A stretch of 64,000 bases of DNA, taken from contig KB310993.1 of assembly GCA_000328365.1 (NCBI GenBank), positions 358,153-422,152 of the forward strand. The letters are read 5' to 3'. Of the stretch, positions 1 through 12,908 are shown in pieces (position 1 is the first letter of the stretch; every line of letters starts with the position of its first letter). The notes beneath the pieces are model-generated. The model was not told the origin of the DNA. It searched no databases and worked only from the letters and a program-made list of their open reading frames with translations. A program made the position numbers and the translations under genes. This stretch comes from Capitella teleta (Eukaryota > Annelida > Polychaeta > Capitellidae).

Positions 1-2911
1 CATCTCGGTGACGTTACATGTATTTACTTTGTCATCACTGGCGTTATAAACTAGTATCTATCCCTTATCAAGTATAGACACACCTTTCAGCAAAAGGGTT
101 TACCAGTATGTGGTCCGTGTGGGGAAGCAGAAATGCCCGATTACCATGACAACAAACAATATTGGTGCTTTCCCAACTCATTGAATCATTAAAAATCACG
201 TTTTCTGTTTTATTAATAAAAAACGCAAATTATTTGTAGCCGTATTTCACAACACCGCGTATCGCTCACATCGTTTATGAATGCAATTTCTATTTTGCAT
301 GAACGTTGAGCTATATAAATTATTAAACCCAATTGCAAATTCTGACTTAACTCATCTCAAGCGGCATCTAAACCGGTCGTATACGCATCCCTGGCGCGTC
401 ATATTCTTCCATAAGGCATGCAAATCAGAGTGAAAACAGTTCGCCAAACCCGGGACCCTTGAGACGAAAGGGCCTTCTGTGTCCGGTAAGGGAGTCACTT
501 GAAAGTGTGGTATGCGCGCTTAGGGACAGACACTTGGCTTGAATATTTCACAAGTAAATGACGACGATTAATCTGGGAAAGATAGCACCCCCTCTGGGGA
601 ACGAGGGAGGGCTGCGTGCACCCCGCCACCCACTACATAAATGTTTGCGAAACCATCAAATACATTAGCTCTGTGTACGGTTGTTGCATTGCTATGGAAA
701 TGGAACATAAAATTTCGGAGTTTGCGGCGCTGGGAGATTCACGCTTGGAAAGCCCGGCATCTTTAAATGAAGTTAATGTTGGCCATGAGCCCTGCGGCGG
801 GACTTGTTTAATGGCTAGCGTGGCCTGAACACCGCGAGGTGAGGGGCGTGCGGATCGGGCGTTTTGTGGAAGTTTGGCATTTGCATCTCGAACGGTGGCA
901 AAAATATGGGACGCGAATCATGAGTGGGCTTCTGTCACATTTGTTGCGTACGTTTTATATTGACACGCTAAAGAATATACACTCATTGCACCCCTGTAGC
1001 ATTATTAATCGTTCTCAATTGACAACATTTAAAATCTCTGAGTACATATACATACATACATGTATTACCAAAATTAGAACGAAGAGCGGTACAATATGAT
1101 CTATTATTATGTAGGCCTAGTATGAGCGCCTTGTTATCTGCAATTCATACATTTTATTAATTACTAGTATATAAGTATGTATATGCAATACATTTAAAAT
1201 GTGCGTAAACCTAATCATAACCATTATTCAATCGGTGTCTAAAAATCGAGATATTGCGAAATTAGGCGAATTGGATGAGTAATATACGAGTGACTATGGG
1301 ATGATTGTATTACGACCCCAAACGAATCGAGAATAAATGCACCGCAAATAGACTCAACTGCATACCACAAGAATATAATTTACATCGGTCATTAGCAATT
1401 TCCGTTCTAATTTTGGGCATGACCAAGATTCCGGATAAACTTTTGATCTATTCCAATAGAACACCATACGGTTAGGCCTATAGTATCTGTCAATTGAGAG
1501 CCACACGCAGGGACATTAGTCTGCACTGCCAATAGTTCCACCATCAAACAGGTATCGGTGATCTAATTCTTAATTCTAATGTGCCTCGTGTGAATTCTTA
1601 ACATATTCCACAAACATTATAAAATACTCCAAAATCTACATTTCAATCTTATTTTGTTTAAGGGGGTAATATATTCAGGATTTGTCGACTCTGCGACTCC
1701 AGAGATGCATTCTTGTAGAGTGCTGATTCAGATTCATGATTTTTGTCAAAACGTCACATTTACAAAAGATGCTGAAATGAACACGCTTTTAACATTACGG
1801 CAACCCATAGAATACATTTTTGCAGGTGATGATTCAATCACGGAATGGACATTTCCACATCAACATTATTAACTATGAGAGCATCGTCGAGTATGCTTTG
1901 CCTGCCTTCAAAGCTTTCTCGCTGTTGGATTATTGGCTCGCGAAGAAGGATTCCCATATCCATGAAGCACCCTTATTATCGCTCAAAAGCACGTGGTTCT
2001 CTTCTTCCGACTGACAAATTGCTTTGAGTAAAGACGCCGTGAGTACATCTTGACGGAATGCAACGAAGACAGAGCGGGCTTTCATCTTTCTGTTGCGGAG
2101 TCCGGAAATCCAGGCCAACATGCCGGATTCGGTTCCTTTGGGGCGACAATATAATCAAAATATGCCTCACTGAAATGACCGCTGCAACAGGAAAGGGATT
2201 TTTTAAATGGTTATTGGCTCTGTTTCTGCAGTTAAAGGTGTTTATGGGTCGTCACAGGGATAAACTCGGTGATTTACACTGTAAATAATATTGTATCAGC
2301 ACTTGGAATTATTCTTATATATGAACTCTGACCGCAGTGTACAGAACGCCTGGAGTTATATAACAGCAGCCACACATTGCTCATCGTTACGATATCGAGA
2401 ACGCGCTACTTAACCGCCAAATAAACACAGGGTAAACATGCCTTGATGCACGAATATACTGCTGTTATATACGTCGGCCTTAGTAGCGCGATATTGAGCA
2501 GAATAAATTCAGAACAAGTGAGACCGCCTACTGTATAATATGTTCTCGTGACGATGAATCATGATGTAGCTCTAGTACGAGCACTATTAAACCATACCAA
2601 CATTTTTTTCTCTGAGACTCTAGTGACAACGGTTGCACAGACGAAAGCGGATCTAGGCAATCACAGTCACCACATGTCACTCCCAAACACAGAAACAGCA
2701 TTAACATAATCTAATCAGTTGAACTGTCTGCATCACAATCTCTATCACCTCCCTCACCTACCCCTCACTCAACCAGTGCTACGCTTCCCCACATCTGATC
2801 CAAGATGAGTGTTTTGGTAGTGAGGCGCCGTTGTGATCCTGCAGAGATACTACAGTCAGTTAGGCAGAGTGCCTCGAATAACTGTTAACTGGATAACAGG
2901 ATTCTTCAGAG
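1..2911. other. Intergenic, upstream of SLC23 gene
   Basis: AT-rich sequence with no open frame that shows a recognisable domain or a supported splice structure. It should contain the promoter and 5' UTR of the SLC23 gene that starts at 2912, but I see no convincing TATA box or other core element. Short open frames around 616-1099 and 1650-2290 look accidental. Confidence 0.5.
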
Positions 2912-5900
2912 ATGTATACTCCGAAGAATAAGGACCACCATGCTCCCGCTAAACAGGTAAAATTCACATGATATACTGTTTAATTCATACAATACCATTT
3001 ATCCCAGACTTGTACACCACATAATCGAGGTGTTGGGCTGAAATTAGTGCATTGGCATGCGATTATCCTCGAGAATAGTTTGGCATTGGCCAAAATGGTT
3101 CGCGTTTCATATAAATAAATCATACCAGTTAGTGATTGAATGTTATTATTACTCTCTGTGGCTCAGGGGTTAATTCTTAAAAGTATAATTATGTACATGA
3201 GTTCCTACATTCTATGATGTAGCTAGAGAAATCTCGTGACCCTCTTCAGTTGGCGCCCCCACCCCCTCGCACTCCAGGCGATGACTACATGAACCCAGTG
3301 GCGCCGCTCTATGACAATGAGTCTCCTCTGGCACTGGCGTTCCCTCCCCCAGTACCCCCACACCGGGGGGCTGCCCAGGACTTACCCTCACTGCCTGAAC
3401 CCCCCGGAAGACCCCGCCAACAGCACTACAGACCCCGGCTCCAAGCAGACGGAGGCAGAGGCAGCTTCTCTTCGACCAACTCGGAGCCAAGAGGTCCGCC
3501 AAAGGAGGACGCAGCAGCAGTTCCTCTACCCCTCACCCCAGACACTGGCCCCATCCACATGGGCCGGCAGAGAGCCGATGAGATGGCCTACTTGGTGGAC
3601 GATGTTCCTCCATGGTACCTCTGCCTTTTCCTCGGCTTCCAAGTATGTGCTTCAGATGCATTGAAATGGAATTGTACTGTTGATCTATTGTAGCATTATC
3701 TGGTAATGTTTGGAGCTACCTTTTTTAATGTCATTGAGCTGGTCAAAGCCCTCGGGGTAGAGAACGATGATAACGACACGAAGAACGCCCTTATTGGCGC
3801 AATATTTGTGGCCGCTGGGCTTGCGACTTTATTACAAACTACGATTGGGTGCAGGTTAGTGTATAGCCCTGATCATTATTGGTCAAACACGAGGATGCAT
3901 CGTGTTTTAATGCATGTACAGGTTACCAATAGTTCAAGGTGGGAGCTTCACCTTTGTCGCTTCTGTGAAATCTTTGATTGCTCTGCAAATCTTCAACGCT
4001 GCAAAAGACGGTAAGTGTGGGAAGGTCAGGAATCGAGTCGGGATGTGCTATTACTTCCTGCAGCGAATGGTTTTGCTTTGAATGGTACAACAATGCAAAA
4101 TAACGAGACAGCTACAGAAGCCGTGTGGCTGCCTAGGATGAGAGAGGTATATGATTAATGGATTTAAATTAATTCATCAATTGGTGTTGGTGTAGGTACA
4201 GGGGGCCATTTTAGTGGCGTCCCTCTTCCAGATCTTCATTGGGTTCACAGGCATCATGGGATTTATGCTGCGCTTCATTGGACCTTTGGCAGTGTCGCCA
4301 ACCATCTCGCTTGCTGGCCTTGCTCTCTTCGACAACGCTGCTGTGCATGCCAGTAAGCAATGGTGGATCACTCTTGTGTAAGTACAATGTTATCTGAGAT
4401 TAGTCTGACGTCTGTCTGTTTGCAGGACAGTGGTCCTCATCGCTGCTTTCTCACAGTACACTAAGAACATTAACATTCCTTGTTTCACGTTCGAAAGAGG
4501 CAAAGGATGCAAGAAAATTGGCTTTCCACTCTTTAGACTTTTCCCTGTGAGTCGAAATTTGTATTTCACTTCAAATTGGCTTTTTTACTGATATTATTAT
4601 TAGTCCTATTTAGTTCAAGCATTCAAGTGAGACAGCCCTCAATGTAATTCAGTAATTTTATCAGTATCAAGTTACTCAGATGCCGAGAACATGCAAACTC
4701 GTGTGATTTAACAATGCACACAAAATTTAAAATGAATGTATTTACACTTTGTATGATTTTTATGCAAAATAATCCTGCTTCCAACCATGATCATCGTGTT
4801 CTGGCAAACATGCTCAATTCGTGGCATTATGATTGGGAAATAAAGTGCGTTATGATTCCAGGTCATTCTCGCTATGTCGATCACGTGGATCATATGCGCA
4901 ATTTTGACGGCAACCAACGTCTTCCCCAGCGACCCAGATGCGTGGGGATACGCGGCGCAAACGGGGCTTCACATCGACCTCCTCGAGGCATCTCCCTGGT
5001 TTCGTTTCCCTTATCCAGGTCCAGTTAACCTTTTTGTACTTCTGATCTACGGAGCGAATACACTGTTTGGAATAGACTGAAGATTGAATTATAATTTGTA
5101 CATATGAAAAGTCGTATTGATTCAACCTCACAATTGTGCCTCAAATGAGGCATAATAATATTAATTGATAAGTGATATGACTGTTCATAAAATTAATTTA
5201 AAATAAGGCATCATGTTTCCAGGCCAGTTTGGCATGCCGACGGTGAGCGCAGCAGGGGTCTTCGGCATGTTGGCGGCAGTGATTGCTTCGATGGTCGAGT
5301 CAGTGGGAGATTACTACGCATGCGCAAGAATCTCTGGCGCCAGACCCCCTCCGATCCACGCAATCAACAGAGGTGAGAGCGCAAGGTGCGACAGGCCAAT
5401 ATTCAAAATCTTAAAAACCGTCTTCAAGGAATCGGAATCGAAGGCATCGGGTGCATTCTGACCGGGGCCTTTGGCTCAGGTAGCGGCACCACCTCATACA
5501 GTGAGAATATCGGTGCCATTGGCATCACAAAGGTACCTCACTCCGAATGAACTCGTAACTGGAACTAATCACTCCTCTCAGGTGGCCAGCCGACGGGTCA
5601 TCCAATACGCAGCTGTGATCATGATCCTCTTTGGACTTTGTGGCAAAATAGGCACAGTGTTCGTCAACATCCCTGAGCCAATCACGGGCGGCGTCTTCAT
5701 CGTCATGTTTGGTGAGTGTATGACACACCGTATATTCATCGCACGCCTCCTGTGTCCTGTAGGGATGGTCACCGCGGTGGGAATTTCAAACTTGCAATTC
5801 GTCAACTTGAACTCCACGCGGAATCTCTTCATCATCGGTTTCTCTTTCTTCTTTGGACTCACTCTGCCGAAGTATATGAAAGAGACACCAGGGGTCATCA

Positions 5901-6369
5901 GTACTGGTCAGTTAGTGACCACTTTCTGATATTGTGTGTTCATTGCTTGATCACAGGTAGCAATGAAGTAGACAAGATATTCACTGTCCTTTTAAGCACC
6001 AGTATGTTCGTTGGTGGTCTCTCAGGGTTCGTTCTGGACAACACTATACCAGGTATCATATTCGTACGTTTCACGCTTTGCCTTGAACATGTCAATGTCG
6101 TCACAGGGACGGACGAAGAGCGGGGTCTGTTGTCGTGGAGGGCTGAACTGGTTCGTCGCAAGAATGAGCAGGGCGAGTACGAGTCAGTGGACACGTACGA
6201 CTTGCCGTTTGTCGGGAAGTTCCTCAGCCGACAATCCTGGTCTCGTTATGTCCCGTTTCTGCCCTCGTTCTCGGATGATTTCTGTCGAATTTCCAAGAAA
6301 ACGAAAAGAAAAGGGAAGAAGAAAAGGCACCGAAAACCACACAACGAATCCCAGGAGGACATTGTTTGA
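2912..6369 (+). CDS. SLC23-family nucleobase/ascorbate transporter, 14 exons, 705 aa
   Basis: Exons: 2912-2956, 3250-3642, 3694-3854, 3922-4010, 4064-4146, 4196-4377, 4426-4546, 4862-5018, 5223-5372, 5429-5532, 5582-5711, 5763-5906, 5957-6052, 6107-6369. All junctions are GT-AG and the frame stays open. The product is a multi-spanning plasma-membrane carrier of the NAT/SVCT family. Residues 1-130 are a Pro-rich cytoplasmic head, longer than usual. The family landmarks follow in order: DVPPWYL, the Gln-His pair of the first membrane helix (146-147), [18 protein letters not shown], and the NAT signature [10 protein letters not shown] (486-495). The C-terminal tail is rich in Lys and Arg. The first signature position is Glu, as in bacterial uracil carriers, where vertebrate ascorbate carriers have Pro, so a nucleobase substrate is possible. 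Family assignment is very sure; substrate is inference. The start rests on the first ATG, followed by a good donor at 2957. Confidence 0.93.
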
Positions 6370-7139
6370 GAAATTCACACCGACGATTTATTTTTCGATT
6401 GCATTTGGTGATTAATAATTGCTTTGATAGAATAGTAAACCAGTCAATTATATTAATGGAATTAAATGATAATATATATCCTCTAAACTTACAGGATTTT
6501 TACCTCATAACATGAATATTCGTGAGTTCAATACTCTATATCATCGGATATGAACATTTCAGCCTCTATGAGTCCATATCATTTACAGGCCGGGATAAGA
6601 GAAGTTGTACATGTTAACCAGTTGACTGGTTAATACAATTGCGAACAATTTTTTTTTTAAACGTTTAATTTCACATAGCTTTATTTCTGCAACTTATGCA
6701 CGAGTAGACAGTTGTATGCATTATTGCATCCCTTGTTCACCGATGCATGGTAGGGATGGGGTCGATAGGTCGAATGCTCACAAGTCAGATTTCCCTAAAC
6801 ATACAAAGTATAAAGGTATAAGCATCATTGTATTCAATATAAGCTTATGAAGCATTTGGGTTTTTAATATAGGAATTCGTGCTAGCCATAATCTATTGTT
6901 GAACCTCTATAGTTTGTAAAATAATCGTTCCTGATTTAGCAGTAAAACAATATTATTTACAATATGGAAAAATTATTTGTTTAATTTCTAATAATAAATA
7001 ATTATAATAGTAAATAATAAATTTTATTCAATCAAACAAAAAAGTCCAATAATTAATAATATAGTGACTGAAGTGAAATCGCCTTTGTGCCCATTCATGT
7101 AAATAAGAAATGTGTAAATAAGAATATTGAGTCAAGCAC

Positions 7140-7328
7140 AAAAGCAAAATACACACAATATACACACACGAATGCCATAATATACTAATTCCTTCATTAG
7201 GATATTAAAAACTACTGTGTCAAAGGCCTTTTTGAGATCCAGAAATAGACTTATTACATGTTGTCGGGAATCTAAAGAGGATATTATATTATTATCTGTT
7301 GTGACAGTTAAGGCCATTTCACTATTGA

Positions 7329-7362
<34 letters not shown>

Positions 7363-7610
7363 AGAAACCCATAATTATTGGTATTCACTAATTATTTCAT
7401 GGTGTTGTAAGAATGCATAGATTCTATCATGTAGTAATGTTTCCATTAATTTTGAAAATGCTGGCAAAACAGAGATCGACCGATAGTTTTTGTTCCTCCA
7501 TGTTATTACCAGCTTTGAAGATTGGGGTTATATTAGCAAATTTTAGCTCATCTGGTACTTTATTATGTTCAAGGATTAGGTATACCATGGGAGTTAAGTT
7601 ACCGGTTAAG
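7140..7610 (-). mobile_element. Decayed LINE reverse transcriptase fragment
   Basis: On the minus strand, 7600-7500 reads as the fingers region of a non-LTR retrotransposon reverse transcriptase (VPDELKFANITPIFK), and 7260-7150 as the next conserved block (FLDLKKAFDTV, then ILMKELVYYGIR). The two blocks lie in the expected order and about the expected distance apart, with an interrupting T-tract at 7339-7362. No ORF1, endonuclease or 3' end is visible. The pattern suits APE-type LINEs such as CR1, Jockey or I; I cannot narrow it further. It is an old, dead fragment between two genes. Confidence 0.75.
7559..7564 (-). terminator. Candidate polyadenylation signal
   Basis: AATAAA on the minus strand, about 70 bases beyond the stop codon of the sulfotransferase gene. 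It lies inside the LINE fragment, so the repeat may supply the 3' end of the host transcript. Confidence 0.3.
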
Positions 7611-7634
7611 GCTAAAAGTTAACCTCTCTCACCC

Positions 7635-10537
7635 CTATGAGTTCCACAAGTATTTTTGATCGTTGAGGAGGTGCGCTAAATGATTATTGTAAGGTCGAAA
7701 GAAATTGTTCAAGATCATCCTGGTTGCATTGTACATTTCGCCATCTCTTGTGCCATCGTATGCTTCTTCAGAATTCTCAACTGTTGATGTCAATATTTTG
7801 TCCCATACCGTTTCCGATAAAAAGCCTGGAAAGGGAAATAAATAGTGAGTTTAAAATCAGTGTACTCAAGTAGACTGTTCTTGGCTTTTCTACGAGTGAA
7901 TTGTTTGGTGAAATCAAAATGCTTACCTAGTTTAACAAAACTGAAAACTTGTTCCAATGTGGCTCTGCGATTGTGATAGTAATCCTCGGTTCTGAGAACC
8001 AAAAGCTGTTCTCTTGGGAAGACTTTTAACCAATCTTCCAGGTACACAGAATAGAGAGACGCGCGAAGGAAGAGCTCACCCTGAAACCATGTTGATGTGT
8101 CACATACACGATACTGGTATAGGGTACTGTCACAGTATAGACACTGGCCCTGTTCAACACTTACCCTCTCATACCAATCACTGCCCTTGTAAGCGCAATG
8201 CCTAAGTGTATGATTTTGTAAGCATTGGTTGAATGTTTCAACTGCTTGTATGACTCTTTCGTGAAACTCCTGTGATGAGGCGGTTGGTAGTATTTTCTTA
8301 AAATGGAGAAAGAGTCTGAAAAATAAATAATAATTCTCATTAGTAGTTATTCTTGGGTTAGGACAAGTGGACGTCTGACCTTTCCGTTGGATGTCGGAGG
8401 ATAACAACGATCTTAGCCTTCGGAACAAGTTCTCTGATCGCATGCGCAAGGATATATTTCGGTTCACTCAAGCCCCTGTTGCCCGAGATCTCCTCCCAGC
8501 CGTCGTAGTTCCAGAGATATGTTGAGGATCCCTCAACTGTATAAGGTCAGTATCCGCATGTCTCGTGAGATACTTCTAACCTGTGAGGAGCAGGTGTTCG
8601 GATGAAGGACTCGCAATCTCTTCAATGGCATCAGCAGCACTGTCAAAGAGATCCAAGTAGTCACTGAATGTCACAGCCCTCTTGTTACGCCCTATAGGGG
8701 AGAGGGGGCACAATTAATGAACAACCGATCACACTCAGAGTGAACCAACCAATGGTGTATCGGTTCCACCACATCGGCTCCTTCATCGCTGGTTTGGCGA
8801 TGTCACTATGCATGATGATGTCATCATAGATGTCATTGGAGCCTGCCGCGGTGACACCGATCAGGTAGATTAAAGGTAAGCACCTGGTCTTGACCAAATG
8901 CCCTTGCTCTCTCTTCTTGGACATGATTCTCCTGGCCTTTTGGAGATTGGCTGTTGGGTCTTGGTTGTATGGGTTGTACTCGTAGGGGTTACTCCCCGTG
9001 GCCTCGCTGGGCATTTTGGAATACCAACACGGGTTCTTGTAGTAAGGGATGTAATCCATGGGACCCTGTTGGAGGAGAAGGTTTTCTTTCTTTCTTTGTC
9101 TTATTAAATCATCTAATGTGGCAGACTTTGAATTGGGGATAATTTAGAATGAGTATAATTATCAGAGATATGATAAGATATAGATAAAGCATTCTATTGT
9201 AATTTTGACCTCGCGCATGGATTAAGTCATCCGGATGCGTTAGATTGTTGAGTTATTTGCAAAAGGAAGTTTCACATGTTATCCAGCTGGGTTAGATTGT
9301 TGAGTCAAGGAAATAATTACGAAATGACGCGAGATATCGCGAAATATCGCGAGTTATTCACTCGACTCTCACACTCAAGTCTCATGAATTTAAAGAGCTA
9401 TTCATATATCCAGCATCTATGCATCTAAATAGTTTTTATTAATCTGGGTCATTTATGGAAATGTTGTTTTCAGGCAGTTTCTAAAGACTTATTGAGCAGT
9501 TCATGCGTTACAAATCGTTTCAATAGGCTTTATTTTTATATTCAAGCGGATCATGAGAGTTCATGGCAACTTTAAAGTTGTGAAATGTAATCTTAGAATA
9601 ACGTTGCCGATTTCTTGTCCTTTTAATCATTTGTTCCACACTGATTAGCCAGGCAAGGCCATGGCTGAAGCATCGTGTTATTATATGATGTGCACATGTC
9701 CTTATGCTGAGGCTATACATTCAGACGAGCATGGCGCATTGGCCCATTCGAGGTCACTAGATCATAACGGCGGAACGAAATGCCTCTGCACCACTTTTCC
9801 GCCGCTTTACCGATACGCTTGATTGCGTGCCGCGGTTTTGAGGCCCATGCGTGGTCTAAATGTGACTAGGTCTATGATAATCATTGTCCGTGACCCGACA
9901 AGGAATATCAGGTAATGCATTAGCTAGTACTTTGGCTGTGATAGGAGATTTGGGACTAAATGGATTGACATAATCACTTGGTACAGATATGCAGATGAAT
10001 TCAATGTACTAATCATTCTTATTGGATCAAGTTAGGCATCATTAAACAATGCTATAACCTGATAAGAGGGACATACTGTATACCACCAGGCTAATATAAG
10101 CCCACAATATACATGAACAACACACAGCGTCCAGCCTCGTGAAATAACTAGTCATTAGCATAATTAATTCGACTCACTCCATCAAGTGAATCCAAGATTT
10201 CCTGATGAAAATCCACATGACAGCTAAATCCCGGATACTTTTCCACGTAATCCGGATTTGAGTTTCCCGTATCTAAACCATTCGAATCTCGTTCGGTAGC
10301 CATTGTCTGGCAATCATGGCTGATTGATAGATTTCCCTGCTGACCAACTCCAACTTCAGGTCTTAGCATTTCATCAAAATTTTCTAAATTGTGAACACTG
10401 AACTGATTGTCCTCAGAGGCAGTTTGAAATATCCAAGTAGCAAACGTGCTTGATGCAATCATTATAATGATTGTATATATAATGCACAGAACCAGCAGTT
10501 TATTCCTCAATTTCAGTGTAAACAGCTTGGACGGCAT
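7635..10537 (-). CDS. CHST15-like carbohydrate sulfotransferase, 7 exons, 479 aa
   Basis: Exons (5' to 3'): 10537-10178, 9065-8750, 8691-8581, 8536-8380, 8315-8165, 8080-7927, 7825-7635; GT-AG throughout and the frame stays open. This is a type II Golgi membrane protein: a short cytoplasmic head, a hydrophobic anchor at about residues 14-38, then the luminal domain. Resemblance to CHST15 (GalNAc4S-6-O-sulfotransferase) is clear in the PCWY segment, KEPMWWNR, the DYLDLFDSAA block, LYSVYLEDWLKVFP and the terminal FFRPYNNHL. The 5'-phosphosulfate loop reads LIGVTAAGSND (188-198) instead of a Lys-containing GTT-type loop. In the 3'-phosphate site, LRHPTERLFLHF (309-320), the usual Ser after RxxxxRxx is Leu 318. 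Catalysis is therefore in doubt. The last exon was chosen because only its frame restores the family's C-terminus. Confidence 0.88.
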
Positions 10538-10867
10538 CTTTTCTGTGTGATCAAATTAGGTAGAAGAGAGACTGTTTACTCCGAGCAGCATATTATAAGC
10601 GTTTGCATTTGCATGAGCGTCAAAGCATTTTTTCGCTCGTTTTCTCTTTCAACTTCTTTAATGCGGAAGCAATGCATGAAAACACATCTAAAAACACCGA
10701 TAAACACTAAAAGGGTTGGATAGATTAAAACCATAATATTAAATTGCTATGAACTTTTAATATTGATACAATGTGTACTTTACGGTGAACCCTTTTCACC
10801 GCAACGGATTTTATCGTTGATAAATGTCCATCTCGAATGTTTTGGATGATTGTTATAGATTTTTTTA

Positions 10868-11385
10868 ATAGCTACTTGAATATACATAGGAATAACGCGG
10901 AAATACACAGGAGCATAGAAATTTTATTTTCCTATCTCTCATTGAAATTTTGAGGTCAAAGGTCAAAGGTCAAGGTCACAGTGAATTATTGAAGTTTGAA
11001 ACAGGGTCGGCCCTAGCTCATTCGTTATTTGAGCTACGGCTTTGTAGTTCACATCAAACGATTCAATGCTACGCGATGTACAATAAAACATATCACTATA
11101 ACCGCGCTGGGATGCACCGTTCTTGCGAAATCTTACATAATCATAATTACGAAATACTCAATGGCCGATATCTCGGTCGTTATGCAAGCTGTGGTATTGA
11201 AATCAGCACAGTACATTGCTAGCATTAACATCTTCTTAATTTCAAAGTTTAAATTAAGTACATTGAAGTTCAAGGTCGTGGTGGAAATTAACGCTATTAA
11301 TTGCATAATTTGATGATTAATTCAAATTTTGTGAATTTTAATGCTTTTATTAGTAAAGTACAGCATACAGTGTGTTGTGCTCGAA
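10868..11385 (+). repeat. Dispersed repeat, copy 1, with AGGTCA array
   Basis: About 500 bases that recur in the same orientation at 11904-12345. Shared landmarks are the opening ATAGCTACTTGAATATAC, a block of AGGTCA hexamers, CGGCCCTAGCTCATT, GGGATGCACCGTTCTTGCG and GGCCGATAT. Copy 1 has about 70 extra bases near 11195-11265. Family unknown; no coding potential seen. Four AGGTCA half-sites begin at 10953, 10960, 10967 and 10973, spaced 1, 1 and 0 bases. Confidence 0.8.
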
Positions 11386-11489
11386 GGAAATGACAAATTT
11401 CATCATATTCGTCAATGTTTACTCTATACCCATTTGAAGGCGACACAGCCTTTTCAGCGTCTTGATCTGAAAATCTCAGTCCAGCGGCG

Positions 11490-11545
11490 AGGTCGCGGAC
11501 TCACACGCAGGAGTCCCGAGGTCGAATCTCATCCCTAGTCATTTT
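11490..11545 (+). repeat. Weak tRNA-like segment
   Basis: A self-complementary GGACTC/GAGTCC stem with a short loop is followed by GGTCGAATCTC, which resembles a Pol III B box, and then a T run that could act as a Pol III terminator. The A box is poor and a full cloverleaf is not convincing, so this is at most a decayed tRNA-derived element. Confidence 0.25.
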
Positions 11546-11843
11546 TTTTTTTCATCTTAATATTATTTTTATTTTTATATTTTCTTGTCATTTCTGAATA
11601 TTGGGAAAATTTCGAGGCAGACTGGTTCCACCATTGATTTATTATAAAATGGGCGCTGTGAGTTATGAGACTGACGTTATGATTCTGATAAACTCATAAG
11701 TCGATTTTTTTTTCAACATTTTTTATCGAAATCTTTTTTGCTTGGAATTGTTTTTTTCTTTTCTTGACTACGGCCTTCTCCCTAAAAAAATCTATATTTC
11801 AGGCTTCGATTGATTTCTTGTCTATATGTTGCTCTGATTGTGT

Positions 11844-11875
<32 letters not shown>

Positions 11876-11903
11876 GTCCGTCTGTGTCAAAATTTGTCAG
11901 CGC

Positions 11904-12345
11904 GATAGCTACTTGAATATACGGGCGAATATCACCAAAGTACACAGGGGCAAGTACATTTAGGTTCCCTATATCCCTCATTGAAATTTTGGAGGTCAAA
12001 GGTCAAGGTCACAGTGAACTGTTAAAATTTCAAACGGGGTCGGCCCTAGCTCATTTGTTATATGAGCTACGGCCTTGTAGTTTATATCAAACGATTTAGT
12101 GCTACGAGATGTACAATAAAACATATAGCTATAACGGCCGTGGGATGCACCGTTCTTGCGTAATCTTGCATAATGGTAATTACGAAATACTCCATGGCCG
12201 ATATCTCAGTTGTAATGTAAGCTTTGGCAGTTCAAGGTCCTTGTGGTAATTAACTCTATTAATTGCGTAATTTGATGATTATTGCGATTTTTTTTAATTT
12301 TAATGTTTTTCTTAGTAGAGTACAGCGTGGCCTGTATTGTGCTTG
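11904..12345 (+). repeat. Dispersed repeat, copy 2, with AGGTCA array
   Basis: Second copy of the unit at 10868-11385, in the same orientation about 1.04 kb away. Three AGGTCA half-sites begin at 11993, 12000 and 12006. A run of 30 T lies at 11845-11874, just upstream. The two copies look like separate insertions or the ends of one composite element; I cannot decide which. Confidence 0.8.
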
Positions 12346-12562
12346 TACAGATATGTTGCAGAGATTACATTCACCATTGAAATGCCGCTCGAACATGATG
12401 CAAAGTGTCAATGAAATTACTAATGATATGACATTGACTAATTACAGCCAAATACCAGAGTGTAGCTTAGGTCTAATTAAAATCAAAAATAGGATCGATT
12501 GCGTATCTCGACCTGTTGAATTCTTTGATGGCATCAGCTACGCTCTGTCCTTCTCTAGATGT

Positions 12563-12908
12563 AAGGGGGGTGGGGCACCGAATAGCTCAACCGGTTTAAC
12601 CAACTGACTACAATCCCATGCCGACCGTGGGGGTCGAGGTCCCGGGTTCGAGACCTGATCAGGCCACGGGCGTTATGATTGTGAATTATGATTGTTATAA
12701 TTGTAATTTTTCGGTGACTCTGCAGTGCTGCCCAACTGCGTAACAAGGCCGGGCGCTGTGTACTACTGTCTATGGAGGTATGCAGGATAAAGAACCCTTG
12801 GGATTTGTCGATAAGAGTAGGGGGAAACCCCGGTCCCGGACCTTCTGTTCTGGCGCCCGTATCACAAGAATGGGTTGGGTGGAGCCGTAAAACCCCATCA
12901 CGCACGCA
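12563..12908 (+). mobile_element. tRNA-derived SINE, copy A
   Basis: The head carries a perfect Pol III A box (TAGCTCAACCGG) and a B box (GGTTCGAGACC) about 65 bases downstream. A unique body and a tail ending near GTAAAACCCCATCA follow. Flanking TCTAGATGT copies at 12554-12562 and 12909-12917 look like the target-site duplication. The body matches the inverted copy at 29621-29944 almost throughout. Family name unknown to me. Confidence 0.85.

Noticed and set aside
616-2288. Several 60-90 codon open frames at the left edge
   Set aside because: No domain, no splice support, and overlapping frames on both strands; consistent with chance.
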